Numbered from the stretch's first letter, positions 8,835-17,924 are shown. The stretch is 64,000 nt of DNA from JBCBCP01 sp039817385 (GCA_039817385.1 JBCBVY010000006.1:186001-250000), one strand, 5' to 3'. Notes: generated from the sequence alone by a model not told the origin. Numbers and translations are program-made.

Positions 8835-9704
8835 TCAACGGCGCAACGCCAGACGCACCGCCAGCCAAGTGGTGAACATCATGGCAAGATCAACCCAAAG
8901 CCACGCGGCAAGCGCCTCTGCATCGGCCATACCGAAGGGCAGAATATAAAGCGCGAGCCCATTCAGATCGTCCGGCACGGCGGCGTAGAGCATCGCCAGC
9001 ACGTTGTTGAAAAAGTGCACCGCCATCGCCGGGCCCAGGCTGCCGGTACGGGCAGTCAAATCCGCCGCCATCAAGCCAAACAGCCCCGCCCAAACAGCGA
9101 TCATCACGGCGTTCTCCCCGGCCTGTTCCGGCAGGTAATGGCCCAGCGCGAACAGCACGGACGGCACGCCGATCCAGACCAGTGGGGAGGCAAAACGCGC
9201 GGCAAGCTGCTGTTGGAGGTAGCCGCGAAAGAGCAGCTCTTCGGCGCTGGTTTGTATGAACACGGCTGCGAGGGAGAGCGGCAGCAGAGCCAGCCATGTG
9301 CCGAGCGGCAGCCCCGGCGCCATCTCTTCCCCATAGCCGTAGGGCGGCAGGATGATCACCACAACCGTCAGGGCCACTGCGGCGATCAGAGCAATCACAA
9401 AGCTGCGCCACCAAAGGCTAGGTGCGCCAACAAGCGTCCACAGGCTGCGCCCGTGCAGCACCAGCGTCACGGCGATGACCGCGGCGCTGAGGCATCCAAA
9501 GCTGAACAAGAGCAGCAGCATCGCGCCGGGTGTTCCGGCCGTGTCCAGATCGCCGCGCACAAGCGGGCTGAGCATGCGGAAATAGTACTGGCCCAAGGCG
9601 ATGTAGCCGGCCGCGATGAGCATAACGCCAAGACCAAAGCGCCACAGCTCGGCACGCGGCTTTGCCGCCTCGATCAGAGGGGTATAGGGGGCGTAGGCAA
9701 TCAT
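8835..9704 (-). CDS. CPBP family intramembrane glutamic endopeptidase
   Basis: A 289-residue multipass membrane protein of the CPBP (Abi/Rce1-like) family, which includes membrane proteases. The conserved EELLFRGYL provides the EExxxR motif (about residue 169). It is followed by FALGHYL and a later HFFNN carrying the two conserved His. Six to eight hydrophobic segments can be counted. Its ATG overlaps the stop of the large ABC-like gene upstream, so the two are coupled, and a role in processing or protecting that protein is possible but unproven. Confidence 0.85.
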   Translation of the reverse strand: MIAYAPYTPLIEAAKPRAELWRFGLGVMLIAAGYIALGQYYFRMLSPLVRGDLDTAGTPGAMLLLLFSFGCLSAAVIAVTLVLHGRSLWTLVGAPSLWWRSFVIALIAAVALTVVVIILPPYGYGEEMAPGLPLGTWLALLPLSLAAVFIQTSAEELLFRGYLQQQLAARFASPLVWIGVPSVLFALGHYLPEQAGENAVMIAVWAGLFGLMAADLTARTGSLGPAMAVHFFNNVLAMLYAAVPDDLNGLALYILPFGMADAEALAAWLWVDLAMMFTTWLAVRLALRR

Positions 9705-12700
9705 CGGCTTGGGTCTTCGGAATAGCGGCTGACGTCGATGCCCGCGTCGCGCACAACCTCGGCCAGCCCGGTCAGGTGGCTGCCCACGGTGCGCAAAAGG
9801 TGCAGCAGAACCGTCCTGTCATTTTCATACACCGCGCGGAACTCGTCGGCGCCAATGCGCAGGAACACGCAATCTTCTATCGCGGTCAGGTCCAGCTGGC
9901 GCGGCTCATTTAGGATGATCGCCAGATCGCCGATCACGCGGCCCGGCTCGACCACGGTGATGTTGCGCGTCTCGCCCGTCTCGCTCTCGTAACTCATCTG
10001 CGCGCGCCCCCTCACGCAAAGGTAGGCCGCATCCGCCGTCTCATGTTGGGAAAAGATGCGCGTGCCCGCCGTGACCCGGTACCAGCTGGCGGCAAAAGCA
10101 AGGAGCCGCTGCGCCTTGATGTCAAGCTGACCGAAAAGCTCGGTCGCGGCGATGGCGCGGCGTTTGCGGCGCAGGTCGGAGCTGCCGTCGCCATCATCTG
10201 TCGCCGCGCGCTGCACGCCGTCGATCCGGCCCGCGCGCAGTTCGATCACCATGTCAAACTCGTCCGGGTCGTCCACGCTCTCCTCAAGGAAGATCATCGT
10301 CGTCTTCGGCAGCACATCCCGCAGCCGCCCGCGGGTGGCGCGGCGGTCCTCTGCCGAAAGGCTGGCCAACGCGCGATCCAGAACAAAGATGTCGGGCTGC
10401 TTGATCCCCGCACGGCTCAGCGCGGCGCGCTCGTGGAACACGGCTGGCAGATTGGTGCCGCCCAGCCCCGTGGGGATGTCAAAGATCGTCTCGGCCACGA
10501 GGCGGCGCAGGTCGCGTTCCATGAACAGCTCGGCCACCACGTCCTCAACCGCTTCGGCCTTAGCCCCCGCCATCGCAGAGACACGGCCATAAAGCGCGTT
10601 GTCGAGGATCGAAAGGCGCGGCAGGTAGTTTTCAGGGGCGACGGGGATGAACATGCCCTCGGTCTTTTTGCGCAGCTCAGCGCCCGCGGATTTGCGGATC
10701 GACAGGATTTCGTCCTTGAAGGCGTCGGGGAAGGCATCGCCGATCTGTTCGGCTGTGAAGGCGAAGGGCACTGTCAGCAGCAGCGCGAATTCGTCATCCG
10801 TCAGCGCGGCGTCCCCTTTGTCGCGGCGGCGGGCGGCGATGGTGACAAGCTGTTCGTAGAGCTCCTCATCAATGCCCAGCGCGGTGAACAGGGGATGCTG
10901 CGTGCCGCCCTTGCCAAATGTCTGGTCAAGCGTTTCCACGATGGTTTGCGAGATCGCGATGGTCTGCGGGGTCAGGCCCTGTTCGGCGATCAGGGCGAGG
11001 AACTCTTTTTCCGCGGCGAGGCCGGATTGCGTGATGTCGCGCATAGGTGCTGCAAACAGGAGGTTCCCGCCAAGAGGCACGGATGGGTTGAACCGGTCCG
11101 GGTCAAAGCGGTTCACCACATCGTCCAGGCCGCGGGCCTTCAGCCGTTTGTAAACCTCCGGGCGCAGCTCTGTGACACGCGTCGCCAGCTCTTGGTGGGT
11201 GTCGACCGCGATGCGGGAGCGGAGCATCCGGCGGAACATGAACTCGTCAATGCCCATCGCCTGCACCAGTTCGAACCACCATTCGCGGGTGGCTTCCGCA
11301 TCCGCGTGCAGATCAACGCCCGGGTTCACCCATGCCTCATCCAGCGGGTCGGGCGAATTGCCCGCGCGGCGCGCTTCGATAACGGCGCGGGAGCGGGCGG
11401 CTTGCGCCGCCGGGGCGGCGCGCAGGGGCATCATCACGTTGCTGCCTAGCGTGCCGTCGAAAAGGTAAGGGCGCGCATGGGCGTAGCCGATCCGGCTGGC
11501 GATCACCGCCTGATGCAGCCGCGCCATGTCCAGCGCCCCGACCCGCACCTGCCCCCGGTAGGGCAGAACCTCGCGCGTCAGCAAATCGGCCATCGCCTGC
11601 CGCTCCACCTGGTTGGGCGCGACGATGGCAATCCGCCCCGCCGCCGGCAGGGTGAGGTTGATCTCTTCGAGGATGGGCGCGCCGTCTTCTGCCCGCACGG
11701 TCACATTGTCCAGGGTGATGTCGCCATCCAGAGCCGGGATATCCTCCGGCACCCCGTCGAACAGGCTGTCCTCCAGCATGTTTTTAGGCGCAAACCGTTC
11801 CGTCACGACCTGCCAGCGTAGGGACATGTCCTGCACCTGGTTGTAGTAGGTCAGCAGCTCTTTCCACGGCGAGGACAGGTCTTTGTAGGCGGCAATGGCG
11901 GCGACCAGCGCGCCCACGGAAATCTCCCCCCGGATCACGAGGTAGCCGCCCACGGCATAGAAAAAGAACGGCGTTAGCTGGGTGATGAAGTTGTTGAGGA
12001 ACTTCATAAAGAACTTTTTGCGGTAGATCCGGAACCGGATCTCGAACAGCTTGCCCAAACGCTGGGTGAACTCAGCCAGCCGGTAGCGCACGCCGCCGTT
12101 CACGCGCAGGTCGGTGATGCCTGCCGCAGTCTCGCCAATCTCTGAACTGAAGGTCCTGATCTGGCCGATGCGGGCTTTGTTCAGCAGGTTGATCTGCCGC
12201 TGGATCATCGGGATCAGGTAAGCCTGAAGCGGGATCAGCGCGACGCCTGCAAGGCCGAACCAGACCGATTGCGCAAAGAGAAACGCGACGATGATAATCA
12301 TCTGCCCCGCCTGAAACACCGGCTGCGCCAGCGCGTCGCCCATCAGCCCGCCCATCGGCTCGGCCTCGGAGGTGACCATGCTGACCAGCTCGCCCTGCGA
12401 GGTCTTGCGGAAATAGCTGGAGGGAAAGCGCGTCATCCGCTCGATCAGCGTGTAGCGCAGGCGGCGCAGCATCCGTTCGGACACCACGCCCTTCATCGTG
12501 TTGAGCCGCATTTTCAGCAGCCCGTGAGCCACGACCGCCGCCAGAAAGCCGAAACAGAGCGCGAGCAGGAACTGCACCTGCGTCAGCTGCACGCCCAGCA
12601 CGTCGATCACGGAGCTTTCAGCGCCAATCGCGTCGTTGATGATCCGTTTGGGCAGTTCCAGCGTGGCGTAAAGGAACGGGAAGGTCAGCAGCGTCACGGC

Positions 12701-12763
12701 TAGCAGGATCACCTGATCGCGCCGCGAATGCTTCCAGATGAAGGAGAAAAGCGTTTTTTCCAT
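9701..12763 (-). CDS. ABC exporter-like protein with degenerate ATPase domain and C-terminal cNMP-binding domain
   Basis: A 1020-residue protein. Residues about 1-340 form an ABC type-1 exporter membrane domain (SYFRKTSQGELVSM, helices around 20-325). A nucleotide-binding-like domain begins near 350, but its Walker A position reads APNQVERQ (382-389). The Walker B region is VLDRALASL with Arg797 where the catalytic Glu belongs. No LSGGQ is visible, and the H-loop position is Glu (about 827). About 350 extra residues of mostly helical sequence split the domain. Residues about 880-1000 resemble a cyclic-nucleotide-binding barrel (VIGDLAI...PRQ). The frame is open throughout, so this looks like a retained pseudo-ATPase rather than decay. 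Confidence 0.82.
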   Translation of the reverse strand: MEKTLFSFIWKHSRRDQVILLAVTLLTFPFLYATLELPKRIINDAIGAESSVIDVLGVQLTQVQFLLALCFGFLAAVVAHGLLKMRLNTMKGVVSERMLRRLRYTLIERMTRFPSSYFRKTSQGELVSMVTSEAEPMGGLMGDALAQPVFQAGQMIIIVAFLFAQSVWFGLAGVALIPLQAYLIPMIQRQINLLNKARIGQIRTFSSEIGETAAGITDLRVNGGVRYRLAEFTQRLGKLFEIRFRIYRKKFFMKFLNNFITQLTPFFFYAVGGYLVIRGEISVGALVAAIAAYKDLSSPWKELLTYYNQVQDMSLRWQVVTERFAPKNMLEDSLFDGVPEDIPALDGDITLDNVTVRAEDGAPILEEINLTLPAAGRIAIVAPNQVERQAMADLLTREVLPYRGQVRVGALDMARLHQAVIASRIGYAHARPYLFDGTLGSNVMMPLRAAPAAQAARSRAVIEARRAGNSPDPLDEAWVNPGVDLHADAEATREWWFELVQAMGIDEFMFRRMLRSRIAVDTHQELATRVTELRPEVYKRLKARGLDDVVNRFDPDRFNPSVPLGGNLLFAAPMRDITQSGLAAEKEFLALIAEQGLTPQTIAISQTIVETLDQTFGKGGTQHPLFTALGIDEELYEQLVTIAARRRDKGDAALTDDEFALLLTVPFAFTAEQIGDAFPDAFKDEILSIRKSAGAELRKKTEGMFIPVAPENYLPRLSILDNALYGRVSAMAGAKAEAVEDVVAELFMERDLRRLVAETIFDIPTGLGGTNLPAVFHERAALSRAGIKQPDIFVLDRALASLSAEDRRATRGRLRDVLPKTTMIFLEESVDDPDEFDMVIELRAGRIDGVQRAATDDGDGSSDLRRKRRAIAATELFGQLDIKAQRLLAFAASWYRVTAGTRIFSQHETADAAYLCVRGRAQMSYESETGETRNITVVEPGRVIGDLAIILNEPRQLDLTAIEDCVFLRIGADEFRAVYENDRTVLLHLLRTVGSHLTGLAEVVRDAGIDVSRYSEDPSR

Positions 12764-12973
12764 GAGGGCCTTGCCGTTGCATCTGCCTAGCTAAAGTTCC
12801 CGCTTCCCGGCTTCAAGTTGGGACTTAGAAGGTTGCATAACCGGGCAGCCCACGCGGCTTTCGCAAACTTGCGCTCATTTGACGCCAAATCTTCGAAGTT
12901 TTGCCTCAATCCTTGACTAAAAGGCCCGCAACTGCAACTTTGCGCATGGGGAATTGTGCTCGTGGGAATTGAC
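12764..12973. promoter_or_regulatory. Divergent intergenic region between the ABC-like gene and the VPLPA-CTERM gene
   Basis: This 210-base region must hold promoters for both divergent genes. TTGACT at 12913-12918 could be a -35 box for the plus-strand gene, but no convincing -10 box follows at normal spacing. It is AT-richer than the flanking coding sequence. No repeat or operator stands out. Confidence 0.3.
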
Positions 12974-13591
12974 ATGAAACGACTTTTGACAGCGGTGGCG
13001 ACCGTCGCCGCCTTTACCTTTGCAAGTGCTGCCGGCGCGGTGACGCTTGGCACCTTTACGCATGTTTACGGCTCGAACTCCGGCAATGTGGACCCGGGCG
13101 GAAATGATGCGCTGAACCCGAACTCGGTGACCGTGTCGGACCAATCCTCGAGCCGCTTCAGCGACACTTTCGACTTCTCTGGCCTGGCCTATGACAGCAT
13201 CTCTAGCTTCACGTTGACGCTCGACTATGCTGGTGCCGGCAGCGGCTTTTGCTTAATTTCGTTCTGCTTTGGTGAGGTCTGGGCCGCGCGCGTTCAGGGA
13301 TCTGACCCATCGGGCTCCGACGACGACCTTTTTGCTCGCATCGACGGCACGCAGACGCAGACGATCACCGCTGACGCCGCCTCTGCGGGCGATGCATTTG
13401 AGACGGCGGTCGCGGGCGAAGCGCTCACCTTTTGGTTCTCCGAGCTCACAAGCGGATCGGACGCCTTCACGCTGAACTCGGCAACGCTCACCATCGACGG
13501 CGTTCCGGCTGTGCCTCTGCCTGCTGGCCTGCCGCTCTTGCTGCTGGGTCTGGGCGGGCTCGCCGCGCTGCGCCGCCGGCAGACGGCCTAA
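12974..13591 (+). CDS. VPLPA-CTERM sorting-domain protein, secreted
   Basis: A 205-residue exported protein. It has a signal peptide (MKRLLTAVATVAAFTFASAAGAV, cleavage likely after residue about 21), then a beta-rich, Ser/Asp/Gly-rich domain of unknown function (about 22-175). The C-terminal tripartite signal is VPLPA, a hydrophobic LPLLLLGLGGLAAL, and RRRQTA. This is the VPLPA-CTERM signal, which in Rhodobacterales is linked to exosortase-type surface sorting. No exosortase lies in the window. The ATG at 12974 starts the signal peptide cleanly; an ATG at 12956 would add six residues. A strong terminator follows. Confidence 0.88.
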   Translation: MKRLLTAVATVAAFTFASAAGAVTLGTFTHVYGSNSGNVDPGGNDALNPNSVTVSDQSSSRFSDTFDFSGLAYDSISSFTLTLDYAGAGSGFCLISFCFGEVWAARVQGSDPSGSDDDLFARIDGTQTQTITADAASAGDAFETAVAGEALTFWFSELTSGSDAFTLNSATLTIDGVPAVPLPAGLPLLLLGLGGLAALRRRQTA

Positions 13592-13611
13592 CAGCTCAAC
13601 ACCTGACTGAA

Positions 13612-13645
13612 ACGGGCCGCCCTCACCGGGCGGCCCGTCTTGCGT
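13612..13645 (+). terminator. Rho-independent terminator after the VPLPA-CTERM gene
   Basis: A perfect 11-bp stem, ACGGGCCGCCC (13612-13622) with GGGCGGCCCGT (13628-13638), loop TCACC, followed by a short CTTGCGTTTG tract. It separates the CTERM gene from ilvD. Confidence 0.8.
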
Positions 13646-13648
13646 TTG

Positions 13649-13670
13649 CGTGGCGGCTTGCCCCGCCACG
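13649..13670 (+). promoter_or_regulatory. Hairpin in the ilvD leader
   Basis: CGTGGCGG (13649-13656) pairs with CCGCCACG (13663-13670) around a 6-base loop, about 50 bases before the ilvD start. No leader peptide rich in branched-chain codons was found. It may be a second terminator stem or a leader structure; function not assigned. Confidence 0.3.
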
Positions 13671-13720
13671 GCGCGCTCGTTATCCACGTCTCACCGCTAA
13701 TGCGAGAGGAGGCCAGCCAG

Positions 13721-15484
13721 ATGCTTAAAGGCAAGTTCGACAAGTCCAAGCTACCCAGCCGTCACGTCACCGAAGGGCCCGAGCGCGCGCCGCATCGGTC
13801 CTATTACTACGCGATGGGTATGACGGAGGAGGAAATTCACCAGCCCCTCGTCGGCGTTGCGACTTGCTGGAACGAGGCCGCGCCCTGCAACATCGCGCTG
13901 AACCGGCAGGCGCAGGCGGTGAAGGTCGGCGTGAAGTCGGCCTATGGCACCCCGCGCGAGTTCACCACGATCACCGTCACCGACGGGATCGCGATGGGGC
14001 ACGAGGGGATGCGCTCCTCGCTGGCCTCGCGCGAGGCGATTGCCGACACGGTCGAGCTGACGATGCGCGGGCACTGCTATGATGCGCTCGTGGGTCTTGC
14101 GGGCTGTGACAAGTCGCTGCCGGGGATGATGATGGCGATGATCCGGCTGAACGTGCCGTCTGTCTTCCTTTATGGCGGGTCGATCCTGCCGGGTAAGGCC
14201 CCTGCGGACGCGGATGTGCCAGCGGAGTTCGCCTCGCGCGATCTGACGGTGCAGGACATGTTCGAAGCGGTTGGCTGGCACCAAAATGGCAAGATGTCCG
14301 ATGCGGCTTTGGATGTGCTGGAGCGGGTCGCCTGCCCCTCCGCCGGGGCCTGCGGCGGCCAGTTCACCGCCAACACGATGGCCTGCGTGTCTGAAGCGAT
14401 TGGCCTTGCGCTGCCCAACTCCTCCGGCGCGCCCGCGCCCTACGAAAGCCGGGATGAATATGGCGAAGCCTCCGGCGCGGCGGTCATGAACCTGATCGAA
14501 AAGAACATCTGCGCGCGCGATGTCTGCACCCGCGAGGCGTTTGAGAACGCAGCGCGTGTGGTGGCCTGTACGGGCGGGTCGACCAATGCGGGCCTGCATC
14601 TGCCCGCGATGGCGCACGAGGCGGGGATCGAGTTCTTCCTCGACGATGTGTGCGAGATTTTCCGCGACACGCCCTATTTCGTCGATCTGAAACCCGGCGG
14701 GCAGTACGTGGCGAAGGACATGTACGAGGTCGGCGGCGTCTACGTGGTGATGAAGGAGCTGCGCAAGGCGGGCCTGATCCACGAGGATTGCCTGACCGCC
14801 TCCGGCCGCTCCATCGGCGAAGAGATTGACCGGATCACCTTTGAGGCGGATGGCAAGGTCATCCACTCCATCGAAAATCCAATCACCAAGACGGGCGGCG
14901 TTGTCGGCCTGAAGGGCAACCTCGCCCCCGAAGGCGCCATTGTGAAGGTTGCTGGAATTGCGGCCGAGGATCAGGTGTTCACCGGCCCCGCCCGCGTGTT
15001 TGAATGCGAACAGGACGCCTTCGAGGCCGTGCAGAACCGCGACTACAAGGAAGGCGAAGTGATCGTCATTCGCAACGAAGGCCCGTCGGGCGGGCCGGGC
15101 ATGCGCGAGATGCTGGCGACCACGGCGGCCCTGTCCGGTCAGGGCATGGGCAAAAAGGTCGCGCTGATCACCGATGGCCGTTTCTCCGGCGCAACGCGCG
15201 GGTTCTGCGTGGGCCATGTCGGCCCAGAGGCCGCGCATGGCGGGCCCATCGGGATGTTGCGCAATGGCGACGTGATCACCATCGATGCGGTGAATGGCGA
15301 GCTGTCGGTGGACCTGAGCGATGAGGAACTGGCCGAGCGCAAGGCGGCGTGGACTGGCCCGCGCGAGACGATCTACACCTCGGGCGCGCTGTGGAAATAC
15401 GCGCAGCTCGTCGGCGGGGCCTACAAAGGCGCGGTCACGCATCCCGGCGGCAAGGCAGAGGCCCATGATTACATGGCGCTCTAG
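13721..15484 (+). CDS. ilvD: Dihydroxy-acid dehydratase
   Basis: Dehydrates dihydroxy-isovalerate and dihydroxy-methylvalerate to the keto acids of valine and isoleucine synthesis; iron-sulphur enzyme of the cytoplasm. It has 587 residues. Cluster-binding cysteines are in TCWNEAAPCN (about residue 51), AGCDKS (about 128) and CPSAGACGG (about 206). The C-terminal GPSGGPGMREM and DGRFSGATRG motifs of the IlvD/Edd family are present. The ATG at 13721 follows a GAGAGGAGG Shine-Dalgarno; the frame extends upstream but only through leader sequence. Its 3' end overlaps the next gene by 20 bases. Confidence 0.96.
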   Translation: MLKGKFDKSKLPSRHVTEGPERAPHRSYYYAMGMTEEEIHQPLVGVATCWNEAAPCNIALNRQAQAVKVGVKSAYGTPREFTTITVTDGIAMGHEGMRSSLASREAIADTVELTMRGHCYDALVGLAGCDKSLPGMMMAMIRLNVPSVFLYGGSILPGKAPADADVPAEFASRDLTVQDMFEAVGWHQNGKMSDAALDVLERVACPSAGACGGQFTANTMACVSEAIGLALPNSSGAPAPYESRDEYGEASGAAVMNLIEKNICARDVCTREAFENAARVVACTGGSTNAGLHLPAMAHEAGIEFFLDDVCEIFRDTPYFVDLKPGGQYVAKDMYEVGGVYVVMKELRKAGLIHEDCLTASGRSIGEEIDRITFEADGKVIHSIENPITKTGGVVGLKGNLAPEGAIVKVAGIAAEDQVFTGPARVFECEQDAFEAVQNRDYKEGEVIVIRNEGPSGGPGMREMLATTAALSGQGMGKKVALITDGRFSGATRGFCVGHVGPEAAHGGPIGMLRNGDVITIDAVNGELSVDLSDEELAERKAAWTGPRETIYTSGALWKYAQLVGGAYKGAVTHPGGKAEAHDYMAL

Positions 15485-16115
15485 CCTCGCGCTTGCAGCG
15501 CTGCTCCTTGCGGGCTGCGCGGAGGGGTCGGCCCCTGCGTTCCTTAAGGGCGGTTCCGCGCCAGAGGCCACCGCGCCGCTGCGCGAGGCAGCGCTGGCGC
15601 GCGGGGCCGTAAGGTTAGTGGCTCCGTCGGGCTATTGCATCGATGCGGACGCGCTTGGCCCCCGCTTTGCCGCGATGGCGCGGTGCGACACGCTGGGCGG
15701 TGCGGACGGCGGCGGGGTGGACCGGCCCCTTGCGCTGATCACTATCAGCCTTGCGCGCGGCAACGGCGAGGCACCGCCCGTGCCAGGCGGTTCGGAAATG
15801 CTCGAAAGGCGCAACGGGGACAACATGACCCTGCTACGCCTGCGCGGCGCGGCGCTGGACGACGGGTTCGACGATGTCTCATGGCGCGGCTACGGGCAGG
15901 TCGGGCAGTTTGCTGTTGGTCTGGCCGCTTATGGGCCGGAGGGCGGGCAGATCACCGGGGAGGCGGGCGCGCGGCTGCTCACCGGGGTCATGGCCAACCT
16001 GCAAAGCGCTGCGCCACGCGACCCGGCGGTGGAAACACCGGCAACCGATGCACCCAACCCACGCCGCAGACGGGAAAACGGGCTGCTGACACGACTTGCT
16101 GGTTTATTTGATTGA
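15465..16115 (+). CDS. Putative lipoprotein of unknown function
   Basis: A 216-residue protein with a short lipoprotein signal ending in the lipobox LLAGC (Cys18), so it is probably anchored to a membrane from the periplasm. The rest carries APSGYCIDADAL and RCDTLGG, two cysteines that could form a disulphide. A Pro-rich and basic tail (PRRRRENG) precedes a short amphipathic end. The ATG lies inside the last codons of ilvD in another frame, which indicates coupling. No known domain is recognised. Confidence 0.75.
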   Translation: MITWRSSLALAALLLAGCAEGSAPAFLKGGSAPEATAPLREAALARGAVRLVAPSGYCIDADALGPRFAAMARCDTLGGADGGGVDRPLALITISLARGNGEAPPVPGGSEMLERRNGDNMTLLRLRGAALDDGFDDVSWRGYGQVGQFAVGLAAYGPEGGQITGEAGARLLTGVMANLQSAAPRDPAVETPATDAPNPRRRRENGLLTRLAGLFD

Positions 16116-16167
16116 AACCATTCCGCTAGACTAGAGCCAGAGCAGAAGAACAGGGCACATCCCGGAC

Positions 16168-16941
16168 ATGGCCGACCAGGGCTTCAACTTAGTTGATCGC
16201 ATGTCGCATCGCCGCGCGTTGCGCCGCTGGGCGCGTGCGGCGCGCAAGGCCGCGCAGACGCCGCTGGCCAAGCTGCGCGCACAACGGCTCGACGCGCGGG
16301 CGATGCGCGCCCATCTCGACCGGCTGATCCACGTGGCGGACGAGCGGCTGGCCCTTCCGGCCATCGGCTCAGGCGCCTTTGCCAAGCCGCACAATGCCGA
16401 CTGGGCGTGGCGGCCCGAGCTGTGGCGCGGATCGCTGCCGACACCGGGCCTGTCCTCGGTCCAGACCAAGTCGATGCTGGGGGCGGAGGCAACGCTGTTC
16501 CACGACTGCACCTTTTCCGAGCTGACCCTGCGCCAGCTGCGCAACAGCCGCGAAGAAGACCTTGCGCCCTACGGGCTGCGCATGGATGTCTTCCGCTTTG
16601 ATGGCTCGTTCCTGTCGCTGGTGCTCGACCTGCCACGCGGCGCGACGGATGGGTTGAAACGGAGCCATCTGGTGCGGATGGATACGGTGGTGGAGCTAGA
16701 AAAACCCATTGAGATTTTCGCGCGGCTGAACATCAAGCATGGGCCGAACACCGAACAGATCGTGCGCGAGCTGCCCCTGCATGAAGAGGACGTGATGGTC
16801 GAGTTTGACCTCGCTTATTCCAACCTTAACGAAAAGCGGGTGGAGAAGGCTTGGATCGACCTGATCTTTGAAGGGCCGGAGATGAACCAGGTCACCCTGC
16901 GCGATGTGACCTTTTCCCGCCGCCCCCGCGCGGCCCTGTGA
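16168..16941 (+). CDS. Conserved protein, probably DUF6478 family
   Basis: A 257-residue cytoplasmic protein with a very basic N-terminus (residues about 10-50, many Arg/Ala) and a beta-rich C-terminal half. Segments include NADWAWRPELW, FHDCTFSELTLRQ and DLPRGATDGL. I match it to a Rhodobacterales family of unknown function (DUF6478) from recall only. The first ATG is used; ATG 16201 (MSHRRALRRW) is an equally possible start. It is followed at 12 bases by another small gene on the same strand. Confidence 0.65.
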   Translation: MADQGFNLVDRMSHRRALRRWARAARKAAQTPLAKLRAQRLDARAMRAHLDRLIHVADERLALPAIGSGAFAKPHNADWAWRPELWRGSLPTPGLSSVQTKSMLGAEATLFHDCTFSELTLRQLRNSREEDLAPYGLRMDVFRFDGSFLSLVLDLPRGATDGLKRSHLVRMDTVVELEKPIEIFARLNIKHGPNTEQIVRELPLHEEDVMVEFDLAYSNLNEKRVEKAWIDLIFEGPEMNQVTLRDVTFSRRPRAAL

Positions 16942-16953
16942 GGAGAGAAGACC

Positions 16954-17325
16954 GTGAGCGAGTTGACAGTCACCCCGGTCGGCATCAAGGGCGGCGTCTG
17001 GTCGGCCACGGTTACCGGGGATGTCGCGGGCGTTCCGCAGATCAAAGCGAGCCACGCGGGGCGCGCTGTTAGGGACGTCAAGGTCACCCAGCAGGGCGGC
17101 GATGGCTGGCTGCTGCAGGTTCCGATCCCGGTCGAGGCGATTGCCGATGGCGTGCAGACCTTTGTCGTGACGGATGAGGCTACGGGCGCGCAGCTGGCCG
17201 ATTTTGCACTTCTGGCCGGGGAGGCGCTTGGCAGTGATATCCGGGCAGAGATGGACCTACTGCGCGCGGAGCTGGACATGCTCAAGCGCGCCTTCCGGCG
17301 CCACTGCGTGGAAACGATGGTCTAG
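16954..17325 (+). CDS. Conserved small protein of unknown function
   Basis: A 123-residue protein beginning with GTG after a GAGGAGAG Shine-Dalgarno. Residues 1-85 look like a small beta-sandwich (alternating hydrophobic strands such as GVWSATVTG and GWLLQVPIP). Residues about 90-118 form a charged helix or coiled coil (IRAEMDLLRAELDMLKRAF). It is closely spaced to the upstream DUF6478-like gene, suggesting a pair. It meets the LysE gene tail to tail with a 4-base overlap. Confidence 0.7.
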   Translation: MSELTVTPVGIKGGVWSATVTGDVAGVPQIKASHAGRAVRDVKVTQQGGDGWLLQVPIPVEAIADGVQTFVVTDEATGAQLADFALLAGEALGSDIRAEMDLLRAELDMLKRAFRRHCVETMV

Positions 17326-17924
17326 GCCGCCGGTCTGCGGGTCAGCAGCATCAGCATCCCGAACAGGATCATGCCTGCGCCCGAGGCGCGGGATAACCAG
17401 TGCAGCGGCACGCGCCCTGCCCGCGCGGCGATCCGGCCTGCCGCCGCGTAGACAGCAATCGCGCCCAGCTCCAGCACGAGGAACAGGCCGCCCAGCACCG
17501 CATAGCTAGAGGCATAGGCGTCCGGCTGGACAAACTGCGGAAAGAAGGCGGCAAAGATCAGGATCGCCTTGGGGTTACCCAGCGCCACCAGCGCCTCGCG
17601 CCGCAGCGCGGGCGCGAGGGGCGGCACAGGCGGCGCTTCCGCCGTGCTGCTAGCCGTCCGCAGCAGCCGAATACCGATCCAGATCAGGTAGGCCGCGCCC
17701 AAAACCTTCACCGCCGTAAAGACCGCCGCCGATGCCGAGAGCAGCAGGCCAAGGCCCAGCCCGGCCAGCGCAATCATCGGCACGAAGGCCGCAAGCCGCC
17801 CCAGCCCCGCGATGACGGCAAAGCCGACGCCCCGCTGCGCACCGTGGGTCAGCGCCAGCAGGTTGTTCGGCCCAAAAGCGAGGTTCAGCGCAAAGCAGGC
17901 CGGGATAAACAGCCACAGGTTCAT
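17322..17924 (-). CDS. LysE family translocator
   Basis: A 200-residue inner-membrane exporter of the LysE/RhtB family, which excretes amino acids or related small molecules. The family start NLAFGPNNLLALTHGAQRG carries the conserved PGPN-like segment (here GPNN). Six hydrophobic segments can be counted, and GNPKAILIFAAFFPQF is the classic LysE helix-4 motif. Its GTG/ATG start overlaps the crotonase gene stop. Substrate unknown. Confidence 0.88.
   Translation of the reverse strand: MNLWLFIPACFALNLAFGPNNLLALTHGAQRGVGFAVIAGLGRLAAFVPMIALAGLGLGLLLSASAAVFTAVKVLGAAYLIWIGIRLLRTASSTAEAPPVPPLAPALRREALVALGNPKAILIFAAFFPQFVQPDAYASSYAVLGGLFLVLELGAIAVYAAAGRIAARAGRVPLHWLSRASGAGMILFGMLMLLTRRPAA

Noticed and set aside
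13751..15571. A 606-codon open frame antisense to ilvD
   Set aside because: Low-complexity Arg/Ala/His composition and complete overlap with a well-supported ilvD gene.
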